Origin: Methylomonas sp.
GTDB taxonomy: Bacteria > Pseudomonadota > Gammaproteobacteria > Methylococcales > Methylomonadaceae
NCBI GenBank assembly: GCA_026990815.1
Contig: JALXCS010000044.1
Coordinates: 1 to 27,806, forward strand
DNA: 27,806 nucleotides
Direction of reading: 5' to 3'
Below the pieces are notes generated by a model that ran no database searches, was not told where the DNA came from, and saw only the letters and a program-made list of their open reading frames with translations. Position 1 is the stretch's first letter. Every line of letters starts with the position of its first letter. Made by a program: the position numbers and the translations under genes. Of this stretch, positions 15,734 to 23,225 are shown piece after piece.

Positions 15734-15889
15734 TATGGGGAATGGCTCCCGGTTTTTATGTTTGGCTTTACGGCGATATTTGGTCTTTTCGGTAAATATT
15801 TGTGCTTTATTAAAGTTTCTGGCATGTTTAGCTACCAGATTACGGTTTGGTATTTCGGCCATTTCATTGACTTTTTTGCGTTTTTTCAC
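15635..15889 (-). CDS. Small basic ArfA-like ribosome-rescue protein with a hairpin inside its reading frame
   Basis: Up to 84 residues, strongly basic. A GTG start at 15889 sits six bases after a near-perfect AGGAGG (15901-15896); the ATG at 15895 touches that site directly and is unlikely. Residues 17-48 contain NLVAKHARNFNKA and then KTKYRRKAKHKNRE. The latter resembles the functional tail of E. coli ArfA (SYMRKGKHGNR), which lies in the mRNA channel of stalled ribosomes. A 15-bp hairpin (15706-15747) begins at codon 48, immediately after this motif, and the codons beyond it run antisense into the mscS gene. In E. coli, arfA mRNA is terminated or cut by RNase III at such an internal hairpin, producing a truncated active protein when tmRNA fails. 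The resemblance in both protein and gene layout supports the call; an unrelated small basic protein remains possible. Confidence 0.6.
   Translation of the reverse strand: MKKRKKVNEMAEIPNRNLVAKHARNFNKAQIFTEKTKYRRKAKHKNREPFPISFVDNMGNGFWLFRNRNFMSQGGIQANFFLQR
15706..15757. terminator. Perfect 15-bp hairpin at the mscS/arfA-like convergent overlap
   Basis: AGCCATTCCCCATAT (15706-15720) and ATATGGGGAATGGCT (15733-15747) are exact reverse complements with a 12-base loop. On the plus strand CCCGG and five Ts follow (15753-15757), so it can end the mscS transcript, whose stop TGA (15731-15733) lies at the loop edge. On the minus strand it lies inside the ArfA-like frame after codon 48, followed by a weaker T stretch, and its length also suits RNase III cleavage. 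Confidence 0.75.
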
Positions 15890-15917
15890 AGTCATCCTCC
15901 TTTTTTAAATAGATTAA

Positions 15918-15945
15918 TTTATAATATCCATTTTGAATAGACCAA
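15918..15945 (-). promoter_or_regulatory. Possible promoter of the ArfA-like gene
   Basis: On the minus strand TTGGTC (15945-15940) and TATAAA (15923-15918) are separated by 16 bases. Transcription would start about 10 bases before the AGGAGG ribosome site, giving a short leader. The boxes are moderate matches in an A+T-rich stretch, so this is tentative. Confidence 0.35.
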
Positions 15946-16012
15946 TCGAATTATAAACCCTCCAGTCTATGGATATGAGTAAAATATTGCTCTTTATGAC
16001 AGTTATTCAGCC

Positions 16013-17881
16013 GTGAAATTCCAAAAAATTTTTGATGTTATTGTTATTGGTGGTGGCCATGCCGGCACAGAAGCGGCTTTAGCAGCAGCCCGGACTGGTG
16101 CAAAAACTTTATTATTAACCCAGAATATTGATACCTTGGGACAAATGAGTTGTAATCCAGCCATTGGTGGTATTGGTAAAGGGCATCTGGTAAAAGAAAT
16201 TGATGCACTGGGCGGTATTATGGCTCAGGCAATTGATCGGGCAGGAATTCAATTTCGTACCCTCAATGCCAGTAAAGGGCCCGCAGTTCGCGCAACCCGT
16301 GCTCAGGCTGACAGAAGTCTATATAAACAAGCAATCAGGTCAGCACTGGAAAGCCAGGATAATCTTTCGTTATTTCAGCAAACCGTTTCTGATTTGACGG
16401 TGTCAGGTGATTCAGTAACTGGCGTGAAAACTCAAATGGGATTACAGTTTTCAGCGCCATGTGTGATTTTGACAACTGGCACTTTTCTGGCGGGACAAAT
16501 CCATATTGGCCTGGAAAATTATACTGGAGGCAGAGCAGGGGATTGCGCTGCAATTGCGCTGGCTGAGAGATTAAGGGAATTGCCTTTTCAAGTGGACCGT
16601 TTGAAAACCGGAACACCACCAAGAATTGATGGGCGGACAATTGATTTTTCAAAGCTGGAGAAGCAATTAGGTGATTTTCCGGTGCCGGTTTTTTCTTTCA
16701 TCGGCGATAGCAGTCAACATCCGCGACAGATTCCCTGCTATATCACTCGTACAAATGCAAGAACACATGAAATTATTCGCACTGGTCTTGATCGTTCACC
16801 AATGTATTCAGGCGTTATCGAAGGTGTGGGGCCACGTTATTGTCCCTCGATAGAAGACAAGATTGTGAGATTTGCTGATCGCGATTCGCATCAGATTTTT
16901 GTTGAGCCGGAAGGTTTAAATACGCATGAGATTTATCCAAATGGTATATCAACCAGTCTACCATTTGATGTGCAGTATGCCTTTGTAAGGTCGATGACTG
17001 GGTTCGAAAATGCCGAAATAGTTCGCCCAGGATATGCCATCGAGTATGATTTTTTTGATCCGCGTGGGCTAAAAGCTTCTTTGGAAACAAAACATGTGCA
17101 GGGCTTGTTTTTTGCAGGACAGATTAATGGTACAACCGGATATGAAGAAGCGGCTTCCCAAGGATTGATCGCTGGATTAAATGCAGCCAGGAAAGCACAA
17201 GACCAGGAAAGTTGGACTCCCGCGAGGAATGAAGCTTATATTGGCGTCATGATTGATGATCTAATTACTTGTGGCACTCAGGAACCTTATCGTATGTTTA
17301 CCAGCAGGGCAGAGTATCGGTTGATTTTAAGGGAGGATAATGCTGATTTACGGTTAACTGAAATTGGCCGCCAGCTCAAATTGGTTGATGATATTCGATG
17401 GAAGCGATTTGATGAAAAAAGGCAGAAAATTGCCTGCTTACAATCCGAGCTTGCTTGTCAATGGGTTAGGGCTGGTTCAGAGCAGGCAGAGCAAGTTGCC
17501 GCAATTTGGGGTAAGCCCTTGTTAAGAGAAACAACCTTGATGGATTTATTGCGACGGCCTGAAGTGGATATAGCTGGTTTATTATCATTAACAAGTTTTT
17601 CCGAGATTGATAGGCAAGTTTCCGAGCAGGTTCAAATTCAGGCTAAATATGCCGGATATATTGAAAGACAACAAAGTGAAATTGAACGAGCAAAACGATA
17701 TGATGACTTGCGTTTGCCTGATCGAATTGATTATGGAAAAGTTTCTGGGCTATCGAACGAAGTCAGTGAAAAATTGAAAAAACAGCAGCCGGAGACCTTG
17801 GGTCAAGCTTCCAGAATTCCTGGGGTTACGCCAGCTGCGATATCTCTGTTGCTGGTTTATTTAAAGAAGAAGTCTGTTTAA
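16013..17881 (+). CDS. mnmG: tRNA uridine-5-carboxymethylaminomethyl(34) synthesis FAD enzyme MnmG (GidA)
   Basis: 622-residue enzyme that, with MnmE, adds the carboxymethylaminomethyl group to U34 of several tRNAs using FAD, NADH and methylenetetrahydrofolate carbon. The N-terminal FAD-binding motif VIGGGHAGTEAALAAARTG, the family signatures CNPAIGGIGKGHLVKEIDA and GPRYCPSIEDKI, and TGYEEAASQGLIAG are present, with a helical C-terminal MnmE/tRNA-binding part ending in IPGVTPAAISLLLVYLKK. Length is close to the E. coli enzyme (629). Start is GTG at 16013; no in-frame ATG lies close upstream and the ribosome site is weak. Its stop overlaps the rsmG start (TAATG). Confidence 0.97.
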   Translation: MKFQKIFDVIVIGGGHAGTEAALAAARTGAKTLLLTQNIDTLGQMSCNPAIGGIGKGHLVKEIDALGGIMAQAIDRAGIQFRTLNASKGPAVRATRAQADRSLYKQAIRSALESQDNLSLFQQTVSDLTVSGDSVTGVKTQMGLQFSAPCVILTTGTFLAGQIHIGLENYTGGRAGDCAAIALAERLRELPFQVDRLKTGTPPRIDGRTIDFSKLEKQLGDFPVPVFSFIGDSSQHPRQIPCYITRTNARTHEIIRTGLDRSPMYSGVIEGVGPRYCPSIEDKIVRFADRDSHQIFVEPEGLNTHEIYPNGISTSLPFDVQYAFVRSMTGFENAEIVRPGYAIEYDFFDPRGLKASLETKHVQGLFFAGQINGTTGYEEAASQGLIAGLNAARKAQDQESWTPARNEAYIGVMIDDLITCGTQEPYRMFTSRAEYRLILREDNADLRLTEIGRQLKLVDDIRWKRFDEKRQKIACLQSELACQWVRAGSEQAEQVAAIWGKPLLRETTLMDLLRRPEVDIAGLLSLTSFSEIDRQVSEQVQIQAKYAGYIERQQSEIERAKRYDDLRLPDRIDYGKVSGLSNEVSEKLKKQQPETLGQASRIPGVTPAAISLLLVYLKKKSV

Positions 17882-18510
17882 TGGATAAGTGTTATGGTTT
17901 GTTGGAGTCAGGACTAAATGAGTTAGGCTTGTCGATTGCGCTTGATAAAATCAATGCGCTAATGGCATTTCTTGAGCTTATGGAAAAATGGAACAAAACC
18001 TATAACCTGACTGCTATTCGAACCAAAGAAGATATGGTGATTCTGCATATTCTGGACAGTTTGGCTGTTTTGTCTTTTTTACAAGGAAGCAGAGTTCTCG
18101 ATGTTGGAACGGGAGCTGGTTTACCTGGTGTGCCATTGGCAATCTACAAGCCAGAGATGAAATTTGTTCTGCTGGATAGCAATGCCAAAAAAACCAGGTT
18201 TGTACAGCAAGTTGTTATGGAGTTGGGTTTGAAAAATGTTCACATTTGCCATTCCAGAGTAGAAGAATACTATGATGCCGAAGGATTCAACTGCATTGTC
18301 AGTCGTGCATTTTCCAGTTTGCAGGAAATGGTTGAAAAAACCAGGCATTTAATGCATGAAAATAGTTTATTGCTGGCAATGAAAGGGCAAAAGCCAGATG
18401 CAGAACTTGCAAGGTTATCAATGCCTGCAGAGATTATTTCACTTTATGTGCCGGGAATAAATGCAGAGCGGTGTTTGGTAAGAATAGAAAAAGGTGAAGT
18501 TTATGGCTAA
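17881..18510 (+). CDS. rsmG: 16S rRNA (guanine(527)-N7)-methyltransferase RsmG (GidB)
   Basis: 209-residue SAM-dependent methyltransferase that modifies G527 of 16S rRNA. The N-terminal KWNKTYNLTAIRTKEDM and SAM-binding DVGTGAGLPGVPLAI (about residues 74-88) are classical RsmG motifs, followed by LLDSNAKKTRFVQQV and the catalytic-face segment VSRAFSSLQEM. The ATG shares one base with the mnmG stop. The 3' end overlaps parA by eight bases, so the four genes of this block look cotranscribed and translationally coupled. Confidence 0.96.
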   Translation: MDKCYGLLESGLNELGLSIALDKINALMAFLELMEKWNKTYNLTAIRTKEDMVILHILDSLAVLSFLQGSRVLDVGTGAGLPGVPLAIYKPEMKFVLLDSNAKKTRFVQQVVMELGLKNVHICHSRVEEYYDAEGFNCIVSRAFSSLQEMVEKTRHLMHENSLLLAMKGQKPDAELARLSMPAEIISLYVPGINAERCLVRIEKGEVYG

Positions 18511-19273
18511 AGTGATTGCAGTAACCAATCAAAAAGGAGGGGTTGGTAAAACTACAACCAGTGTTAATTTGGCGGCAGCATTGTCAGCGGCAAAAAGACA
18601 AGTTTTGTTGGTTGATCTGGATCCTCAAGGAAATGCCGCAATGGGATGTGGCATTGATAAAAATAAGATTGAATTATCAAGCTGCGATTTGTTGCTGAAT
18701 GAAGCGCCTGCTACGGATATTATGGTGCAACCTGAAAATGTTGATTTTTTTATTATTCCCGGCAATGCTGATTTGACTGCTGCTGAAGTTCAATTGATGA
18801 CTGCAGAACACCGGGAGAGAAGGCTTGCCGATGCACTGCTGGCCGTCAAATCCCAATTTGATTATATTTTAATTGATTGTCCGCCTTCACTAAACATGCT
18901 GACTTTGAATGCTATGGTTGCAGCCGATAGTGTTTTGATTCCAATGCAATGTGAGTACTATGCTTTGGAAGGCTTGTCGGCACTGATGGACACGTTACGA
19001 AATATTAAAGAAACTGTGAATCCAAAATTACATCTTGAAGGTATTTTACGCACCATGTTTGATACCCGAAGCAGATTAACAAAGGATGTTTCGGATCAGT
19101 TGCTCGAATATTTTTCTGAAAAAGTTTTTAGAACCTGTGTGCCCAGAAATATACGATTAGCTGAAGCGCCAAGTCATGGGCTTCCAGTTTTGGCTTATGA
19201 CAAATCTTCCAGGGGTGCAATAGCTTATATTGCTTTGGCTGGTGAGATGATTAGAAAAGAAAAAGGTAAATGA
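18503..19273 (+). CDS. parA: Chromosome-partitioning ATPase ParA (Soj)
   Basis: 256-residue ATPase that dynamically binds DNA and moves ParB-parS complexes. The deviant Walker A is NQKGGVGKTTTSVNLA at residues 9-24, the A' motif is VDLDPQGNA, and Walker B lies in YILIDCPPSLNMLTLNA. The ATG at 18503 is preceded by AAGGTG at six bases spacing; a longer in-frame version from GTG 18494 would lack this. It has no N-terminal DNA-binding extension, so it is the short chromosomal type. It overlaps rsmG and is followed four bases later by parB. Confidence 0.97.
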   Translation: MAKVIAVTNQKGGVGKTTTSVNLAAALSAAKRQVLLVDLDPQGNAAMGCGIDKNKIELSSCDLLLNEAPATDIMVQPENVDFFIIPGNADLTAAEVQLMTAEHRERRLADALLAVKSQFDYILIDCPPSLNMLTLNAMVAADSVLIPMQCEYYALEGLSALMDTLRNIKETVNPKLHLEGILRTMFDTRSRLTKDVSDQLLEYFSEKVFRTCVPRNIRLAEAPSHGLPVLAYDKSSRGAIAYIALAGEMIRKEKGK

Positions 19274-19277
19274 ATCT

Positions 19278-20126
19278 ATGGCGTTAAAGAAAAAAGGCCT
19301 TGGGCGTGGGCTTGATGCGCTATTAGGTGATGTTAGGCAGGATACTGTTTCGGATAAGGGTGTTGAAACACTGCCCGTTGAGCATCTTCAAAGAGGAAAG
19401 TTTCAGCCGAGGAAAGATATTGATCCTGAAAAATTGCAGGAATTGGCTGATTCGATAAAGGCGCAAGGTATCATTCAGCCAATTGTGGTACGAAAGATAG
19501 ATGCTGAAATGTACGAAATCATTGCCGGGGAACGGCGTTGGCGTGCTGCTCAACTTGCGGCGCTCCAAGAAGTGCCTGTGGTCGTCAAGGATATAGATGA
19601 CCGTTCTGTGATGGCGATTGCATTAATCGAGAATATTCAGCGCGAGGACTTGAACCCTTTGGAGGAATCGGAGGCTTTGCGTAGGTTGCTCGATGAGTTT
19701 GCAATGACCCATCAGCAAATTGCCGATGCACTAGGTAAGTCTCGAGCTACTGTAACTAATCTTTTACGGCTACTGGATCTTCATTTTGAAGTAAAAGCAA
19801 TGTTGGCCAAGGGTAAAATGGAAATGGGACATGCAAGAGCTTTACTGGGCCTGGATGAAAAGAAACAAGTCACAGCAGCAAGACAAATTGTTAGTCAGGG
19901 CTTGACCGTCAGGGCAACTGAAAAACTGGTGAAAAGTTTGTTGACAGAAAGAGCAATTGCAGAGAAAAAACGAATTGATCCGGATATTCTGAGATTGCAA
20001 AATGAACTTTCAGAAAAAATTGGTGCAAGAGTAATACTGAATCATCAAAAAAATGGAAAGGGAAGTTTGGTTATCAGTTATTCAAGCCTGGAGGAATTGG
20101 AAGGCGTGATGAGTAGGCTAGGGTGA
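19278..20126 (+). CDS. parB: Chromosome-partitioning protein ParB (Spo0J)
   Basis: 282-residue CTPase/DNA clamp that loads at parS sites near the origin. The N-terminal ParA-stimulating peptide KKGLGRGLDALLGD is intact. The CTP-binding fold carries the GERRWRAAQLA and ALIENIQREDLNPLEES motifs. The helix-turn-helix for parS (THQQIADALGKSRATVTNLLRLL, positions 19708-19776) and a C-terminal dimerisation segment follow. I did not spot a canonical parS 16-mer in the window by eye. No strong terminator follows directly; the gene-poor stretch 20127-20628 comes next. Confidence 0.96.
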   Translation: MALKKKGLGRGLDALLGDVRQDTVSDKGVETLPVEHLQRGKFQPRKDIDPEKLQELADSIKAQGIIQPIVVRKIDAEMYEIIAGERRWRAAQLAALQEVPVVVKDIDDRSVMAIALIENIQREDLNPLEESEALRRLLDEFAMTHQQIADALGKSRATVTNLLRLLDLHFEVKAMLAKGKMEMGHARALLGLDEKKQVTAARQIVSQGLTVRATEKLVKSLLTERAIAEKKRIDPDILRLQNELSEKIGARVILNHQKNGKGSLVISYSSLEELEGVMSRLG

Positions 20127-20628
20127 TAAAGAAGGTTATTGAAATCAGTAGTATTTACTAATCAATCGTTGTGCGTAACTACCCACCCCCCAAAAACCTT
20201 GACAGTATTTTTGGCATAAAAAAGGTCATTCCCGAGGTGGTGAGGCAAACAACCTGATATTGCCCCTACACAAGCAATGGCAAGACATTTCTTCGTTATT
20301 TAATGCCTTTTGCATCCAAGATACGATTAACATTCCACCATGCGCATTCACAGAAGCCGAAAAAAGTCATGAGATAATATGAGTCATGGTCACTGCAATG
20401 CTTAGAGATTGAATGTCGACACTTGATAAAACTACGGTTCGAAAAGAAATTGACCATCTGAAAGCGGATTTCGAACAATTGCGTGTGTCCGGGTTGGTGT
20501 AACCACATCACATTCGCAAAGCATTTGTAACAGTACTTAACATTTGAATCTTTTGCCTAATTGTGCGGTTTTTTCTAATTAAGAGAATCTTAAAATTTTG
20601 AGTATTTTTTTTTGGAGACGGCTTTGTC
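20127..20628. other. Gene-poor spacer between parB and the ATP synthase operon, probably degenerate insertion debris
   Basis: About 500 bases without an intact gene. A plus-strand frame is open from about 20218 to a stop near 20380, but without a start codon and ribosome site it looks like a fragment, and I do not recognise its translation (it includes ANNLILPLHKQWQDIS). A transposase-like fragment follows at 20413-20502. The 3' part near 20520-20620 is A+T-rich and contains a small inverted repeat TTAAGA/TCTTAA. No tRNA, riboswitch or cluster of DnaA boxes was seen. Confidence 0.5.
20413..20502 (+). pseudogene. Remnant resembling the N-terminus of an IS66-like transposase
   Basis: A 29-residue open segment starting MSTLDKTTVRKEIDHLKADF and ending at a TAA. 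The pattern of a short leader, TVR-x-E-(I/V)-x-x-LK-x-(D/E)FEQL is what I recall from the N-terminus of a family of IS66-type transposases of several hundred residues. Here it stops at once and the following bases do not continue the protein in any frame I could follow. The family link is from memory of the pattern and is uncertain. Confidence 0.35.
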
Positions 20629-20657
20629 TTGATTTAATAGGGAGTGCCCGTTATAAT
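20629..20657 (+). promoter_or_regulatory. Predicted sigma-70 promoter of the ATP synthase operon
   Basis: TTGATT (20629-20634) and a perfect TATAAT (20652-20657) are separated by exactly 17 bases. The predicted start lies about 20 bases before the atpI ATG, giving a short leader with a GGGG ribosome site. Confidence 0.6.
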
Positions 20658-20683
20658 TCTACGGCTATTGAGCGGGGTTTGTT

Positions 20684-21046
20684 ATGGCAGGTAGGGCGGA
20701 TGTTTCTACTGTCAATAAGATATTATTATTACAAGTGCTGGTTTTATTCTTGGTTATTGCAGGATTTTTTTCTGTAGGAGGCTGGGAGAATGCGTTGTCG
20801 CCGGGCTTGGGTGGGCTGATTGCTTTGCTAGCGAACTTCGTCTTTGCTTATTGGGTGCACTTGGCTAGTGATAAACAGCCACAGGAAATGCTGCGGTTTT
20901 TTTATTTTGCCGAAGCAGTGAAGATTTTTTTGACAGTTTTGTTGTTTAGCATTTTCTTCCAAGTACCCGGCGTTCAGCTAGTGACTTTAATGTTGGGTTA
21001 TGCGGCGGTTTTGTTAGTACACTGGTTTGCCTTGATTTTATGGTGA
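20684..21046 (+). CDS. atpI: ATP synthase subunit I
   Basis: 120-residue membrane protein with four hydrophobic segments, the usual first gene of proteobacterial atp operons, thought to help c-ring assembly or magnesium supply. Features include SVGGWENALSPGLGGLIALLANFVFAYWV-type hydrophobic helices (positions 20770-20860), a basic/amphipathic loop SDKQPQEMLRFFYFAEAVK, and a final helix pair ending in Trp. ATG at 20684 with GGGG upstream. Its sequence is weakly conserved, as is usual for AtpI, so the call leans on position and topology. Confidence 0.88.
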   Translation: MAGRADVSTVNKILLLQVLVLFLVIAGFFSVGGWENALSPGLGGLIALLANFVFAYWVHLASDKQPQEMLRFFYFAEAVKIFLTVLLFSIFFQVPGVQLVTLMLGYAAVLLVHWFALILW

Positions 21047-21070
21047 AATTTTTAATTTTAGAGAGAAAAT

Positions 21071-21835
21071 ATGTCAGCTGAAGGTGGCGCACAAGGTTAT
21101 ATTGTTCATCACTTAACACCTTTATCGGTAGGAGAAGGTTTTTGGACATTACATCTGGATACTCTGTTTTTTTCTGTTGTGTTGGGTGGTTTGTTTGCAT
21201 GGTTCTTTAAGTCAGTTGCTGATAACGTTACCGACGAAGTCCCAGGTTTTGCGCAGAATGTTGCCGAAACCTTGGTGGAATTTGTTGATACGCAGGTCAA
21301 GGATAGTTTTCATGGCAAAAATGACTTGATTGCGCCGTTATCTTTGACGATATTTTGCTGGGTCTTTCTATGGAATTTAATGGATTTAATTCCTGTAGAT
21401 CTGTTGCCGCTGATTGGAAGTTTGATGGGAATGGAATACTTAAGAGTTGTTCCCAGTACCGATTTAAATGCAACATTTGCACTTTCTATAACCGTAATAT
21501 TGTTGACATACTTTTACAGTGTTAAAGTCAAAGGGCTTTTTGGGTTTCTTAAGGAAATTCTATGTCATCCGTTTGGTCCCTGGCTATTTCCTTTTAACTT
21601 AATGCTGAGGTTGGTGGAAGAGTTTGCAAAACCCGTATCTTTGGGTCTTCGTTTATTTGGAAACCTTTATGCCGGTGAGTTGCTGTTTATTTTGATTGCT
21701 TTACTACCACCTTTGATCCAGCCTGCATTGAGTTTGCCCTGGGCTATTTTTCACATTTTGATTATTACTTTGCAAGCCTTTATTTTTATGATACTGACAA
21801 TTGTTTATCTCAGTTTGGCTTGTGAAGACCATTAA
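21071..21835 (+). CDS. atpB: ATP synthase Fo subunit a
   Basis: 254-residue membrane subunit forming the proton half-channels beside the c ring. The essential arginine is Arg194 in SLGLRLFGNLYAGELL. Other conserved parts are WNLMDLIPVDLLP and the helix after LVEEFAKPV. Five to six hydrophobic helices are visible. Length is close to the E. coli subunit (271). GAGAG precedes the ATG. The gap to atpE is 44 bases. Confidence 0.97.
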   Translation: MSAEGGAQGYIVHHLTPLSVGEGFWTLHLDTLFFSVVLGGLFAWFFKSVADNVTDEVPGFAQNVAETLVEFVDTQVKDSFHGKNDLIAPLSLTIFCWVFLWNLMDLIPVDLLPLIGSLMGMEYLRVVPSTDLNATFALSITVILLTYFYSVKVKGLFGFLKEILCHPFGPWLFPFNLMLRLVEEFAKPVSLGLRLFGNLYAGELLFILIALLPPLIQPALSLPWAIFHILIITLQAFIFMILTIVYLSLACEDH

Positions 21836-21879
21836 TTTTTTTACCCTTTAGAAATTGATAGAAATATTTAGGAGATACT

Positions 21880-22164
21880 ATGGAAATTGCATCATTAGTT
21901 GCTGATATACAAGGTCTGACTGCTATTGCAGTGGGTTTGATTTTAGGCTTGGGCGGCGTAGGGACCGCGATTGGTTTCGGTCTTCTAGGTGGTAAATTTA
22001 TTGAAGGGGCTGCTCGTCAACCTGAGTTGGTTCCCATGTTACAGGTAAAGTTTTTCATTATCGCCGGCTTACTTGATGCGGTGACAATGATCGGCGTGGG
22101 TATGGCGTTGTTCTTTACATTTGCCAATCCGTTTCTTACTGCCGTGCAGAATGTTGCGGGTTAA
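21880..22164 (+). CDS. atpE: ATP synthase Fo subunit c
   Basis: 94-residue hairpin of two membrane helices that forms the rotor ring. The polar loop ARQPEL is intact, and the ion-binding carboxylate is Asp66 in IAGLLDAVTMIGVG. The aspartate and lack of the Gln/Glu/Thr pattern of sodium enzymes indicate proton coupling. The N-terminal helix has the glycine-rich GLGGVGTAIGFGLLGGKF. AGGAGAT lies six to nine bases before the ATG, the strongest ribosome site of the operon, which suits the high copy number of subunit c. Confidence 0.97.
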   Translation: MEIASLVADIQGLTAIAVGLILGLGGVGTAIGFGLLGGKFIEGAARQPELVPMLQVKFFIIAGLLDAVTMIGVGMALFFTFANPFLTAVQNVAG

Positions 22165-22195
22165 AAAATATTAACAGCAACCTGAGGAAAGTATC

Positions 22196-22675
22196 ATGAG
22201 CATCAATGCAACTTTGATTGGTCAAATGATCACGTTTGCGCTTCTGGTGTGGTTTACTATGAAGTACATTTGGCCGCCAATCATGGAAGCAATGGAGGCC
22301 CGCAAGAAAAAAATCGCTGACGGATTGGCTGCAGCCGAAAAAGGTCAAGAAGATATGCTTCTGGCTGAAAAAAAGGCAAAAAATGTTCTGAAAGAAGTTA
22401 AGGAGCAGTCGGCTGAAATCATCAGTTTGGCGCAAAAGCGAGCAAATGAGATTGTTGAGGCCTCAAAAGGTGAGGCTAAGAAAGAAGGAGATCGTTTAAT
22501 TGAAGCTGCGAAAGCGCAAATTGCCCAGGAAATGCAACAGGCTCAAGAAGGATTAAAGAAAGAGGTTTCAGAACTTGCCTTAAATGCTGCAGAGCAAATT
22601 TTGCAAGCTGAGATAGATAAGGCAAAACATAAAAAAATTCTTGAACAAACTGCCAAGCAGCTTGGTAAAGCCTGA
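22196..22675 (+). CDS. atpF: ATP synthase Fo subunit b
   Basis: 159-residue peripheral-stalk subunit, nearly the same length as E. coli b (156). One N-terminal membrane helix (about residues 5-24, ending WPPIMEAMEARKKKIADGL) is followed by a long charged helix rich in Ala, Lys and Glu that dimerises as a right-handed coiled coil and binds delta. The stop overlaps the atpH start as TGATG. Confidence 0.96.
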   Translation: MSINATLIGQMITFALLVWFTMKYIWPPIMEAMEARKKKIADGLAAAEKGQEDMLLAEKKAKNVLKEVKEQSAEIISLAQKRANEIVEASKGEAKKEGDRLIEAAKAQIAQEMQQAQEGLKKEVSELALNAAEQILQAEIDKAKHKKILEQTAKQLGKA

Positions 22676-23205
22676 TGAGTGATTTAACAACATTGGCTCG
22701 ACCTTATGCCCAAGCTGTTTTCAAGCTTGTCAAGAAAGAAAAGAGCACAGAAAAATGGTCGGAAGCCTTGACATTTCTTTCATTGCTTATGCAGGATGCA
22801 GCCATGCTAACTGTGGTTAAAAATCCAAAGATTCCGAAGCAACGGATCATCCAGTTGATTTTGGATATTGCAGAAGGCAAGTTTAATGATAAGACAGTTA
22901 ATTTCATCAAGTTGCTGGTACATTATGACCGTTTGCTGCTGTCTCCTCAAATTGCGGAATTATTTGAGCAATATAAATCAGAAGATGAAGGCTATGTTGA
23001 TGTTGAGCTGAAAAGTGCCTTTGCTTTAACCAAAGCCGAAGAAAATAGCATGATTGATACTCTGGAGAAAATCTTGCAAAAAACAGTTCACATGAATGCA
23101 AATGTGGATAAAACATTGATCGGTGGGTTTTTGGCCCGTGCTGGTGATATTGTTATCGATGGCTCAATCAAGGGTCGGCTCCAACAACTATCTAAAAGGC
23201 TCTAA
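22675..23205 (+). CDS. atpH: ATP synthase F1 subunit delta
   Basis: 176-residue subunit that joins the peripheral stalk to the top of F1. The N-terminal helical bundle begins TLARPYAQAVFKLVKKE, and the C-terminal conserved region is DKTLIGGFLARAGDIVIDGS followed by GRLQQLSKRL, as in the family. The length matches E. coli delta (177). It is translationally coupled to atpF and lies 20 bases before atpA. Confidence 0.96.
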   Translation: MSDLTTLARPYAQAVFKLVKKEKSTEKWSEALTFLSLLMQDAAMLTVVKNPKIPKQRIIQLILDIAEGKFNDKTVNFIKLLVHYDRLLLSPQIAELFEQYKSEDEGYVDVELKSAFALTKAEENSMIDTLEKILQKTVHMNANVDKTLIGGFLARAGDIVIDGSIKGRLQQLSKRL

Positions 23206-23225
23206 AAATAGAGTGAGAAAATAAT

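Noticed and set aside
15678..15940. Plus-strand open frames opposite the ArfA-like gene
   Set aside because: They lack ribosome sites and are hydrophobic antisense shadows of the basic minus-strand frame, which has a strong ribosome site.
20296..20511. 71-residue minus-strand open frame in the parB-atpI spacer
   Set aside because: It has no ribosome site, an unusual composition rich in His, Cys and Trp, and lies antisense to the transposase-like fragment; it looks like chance.
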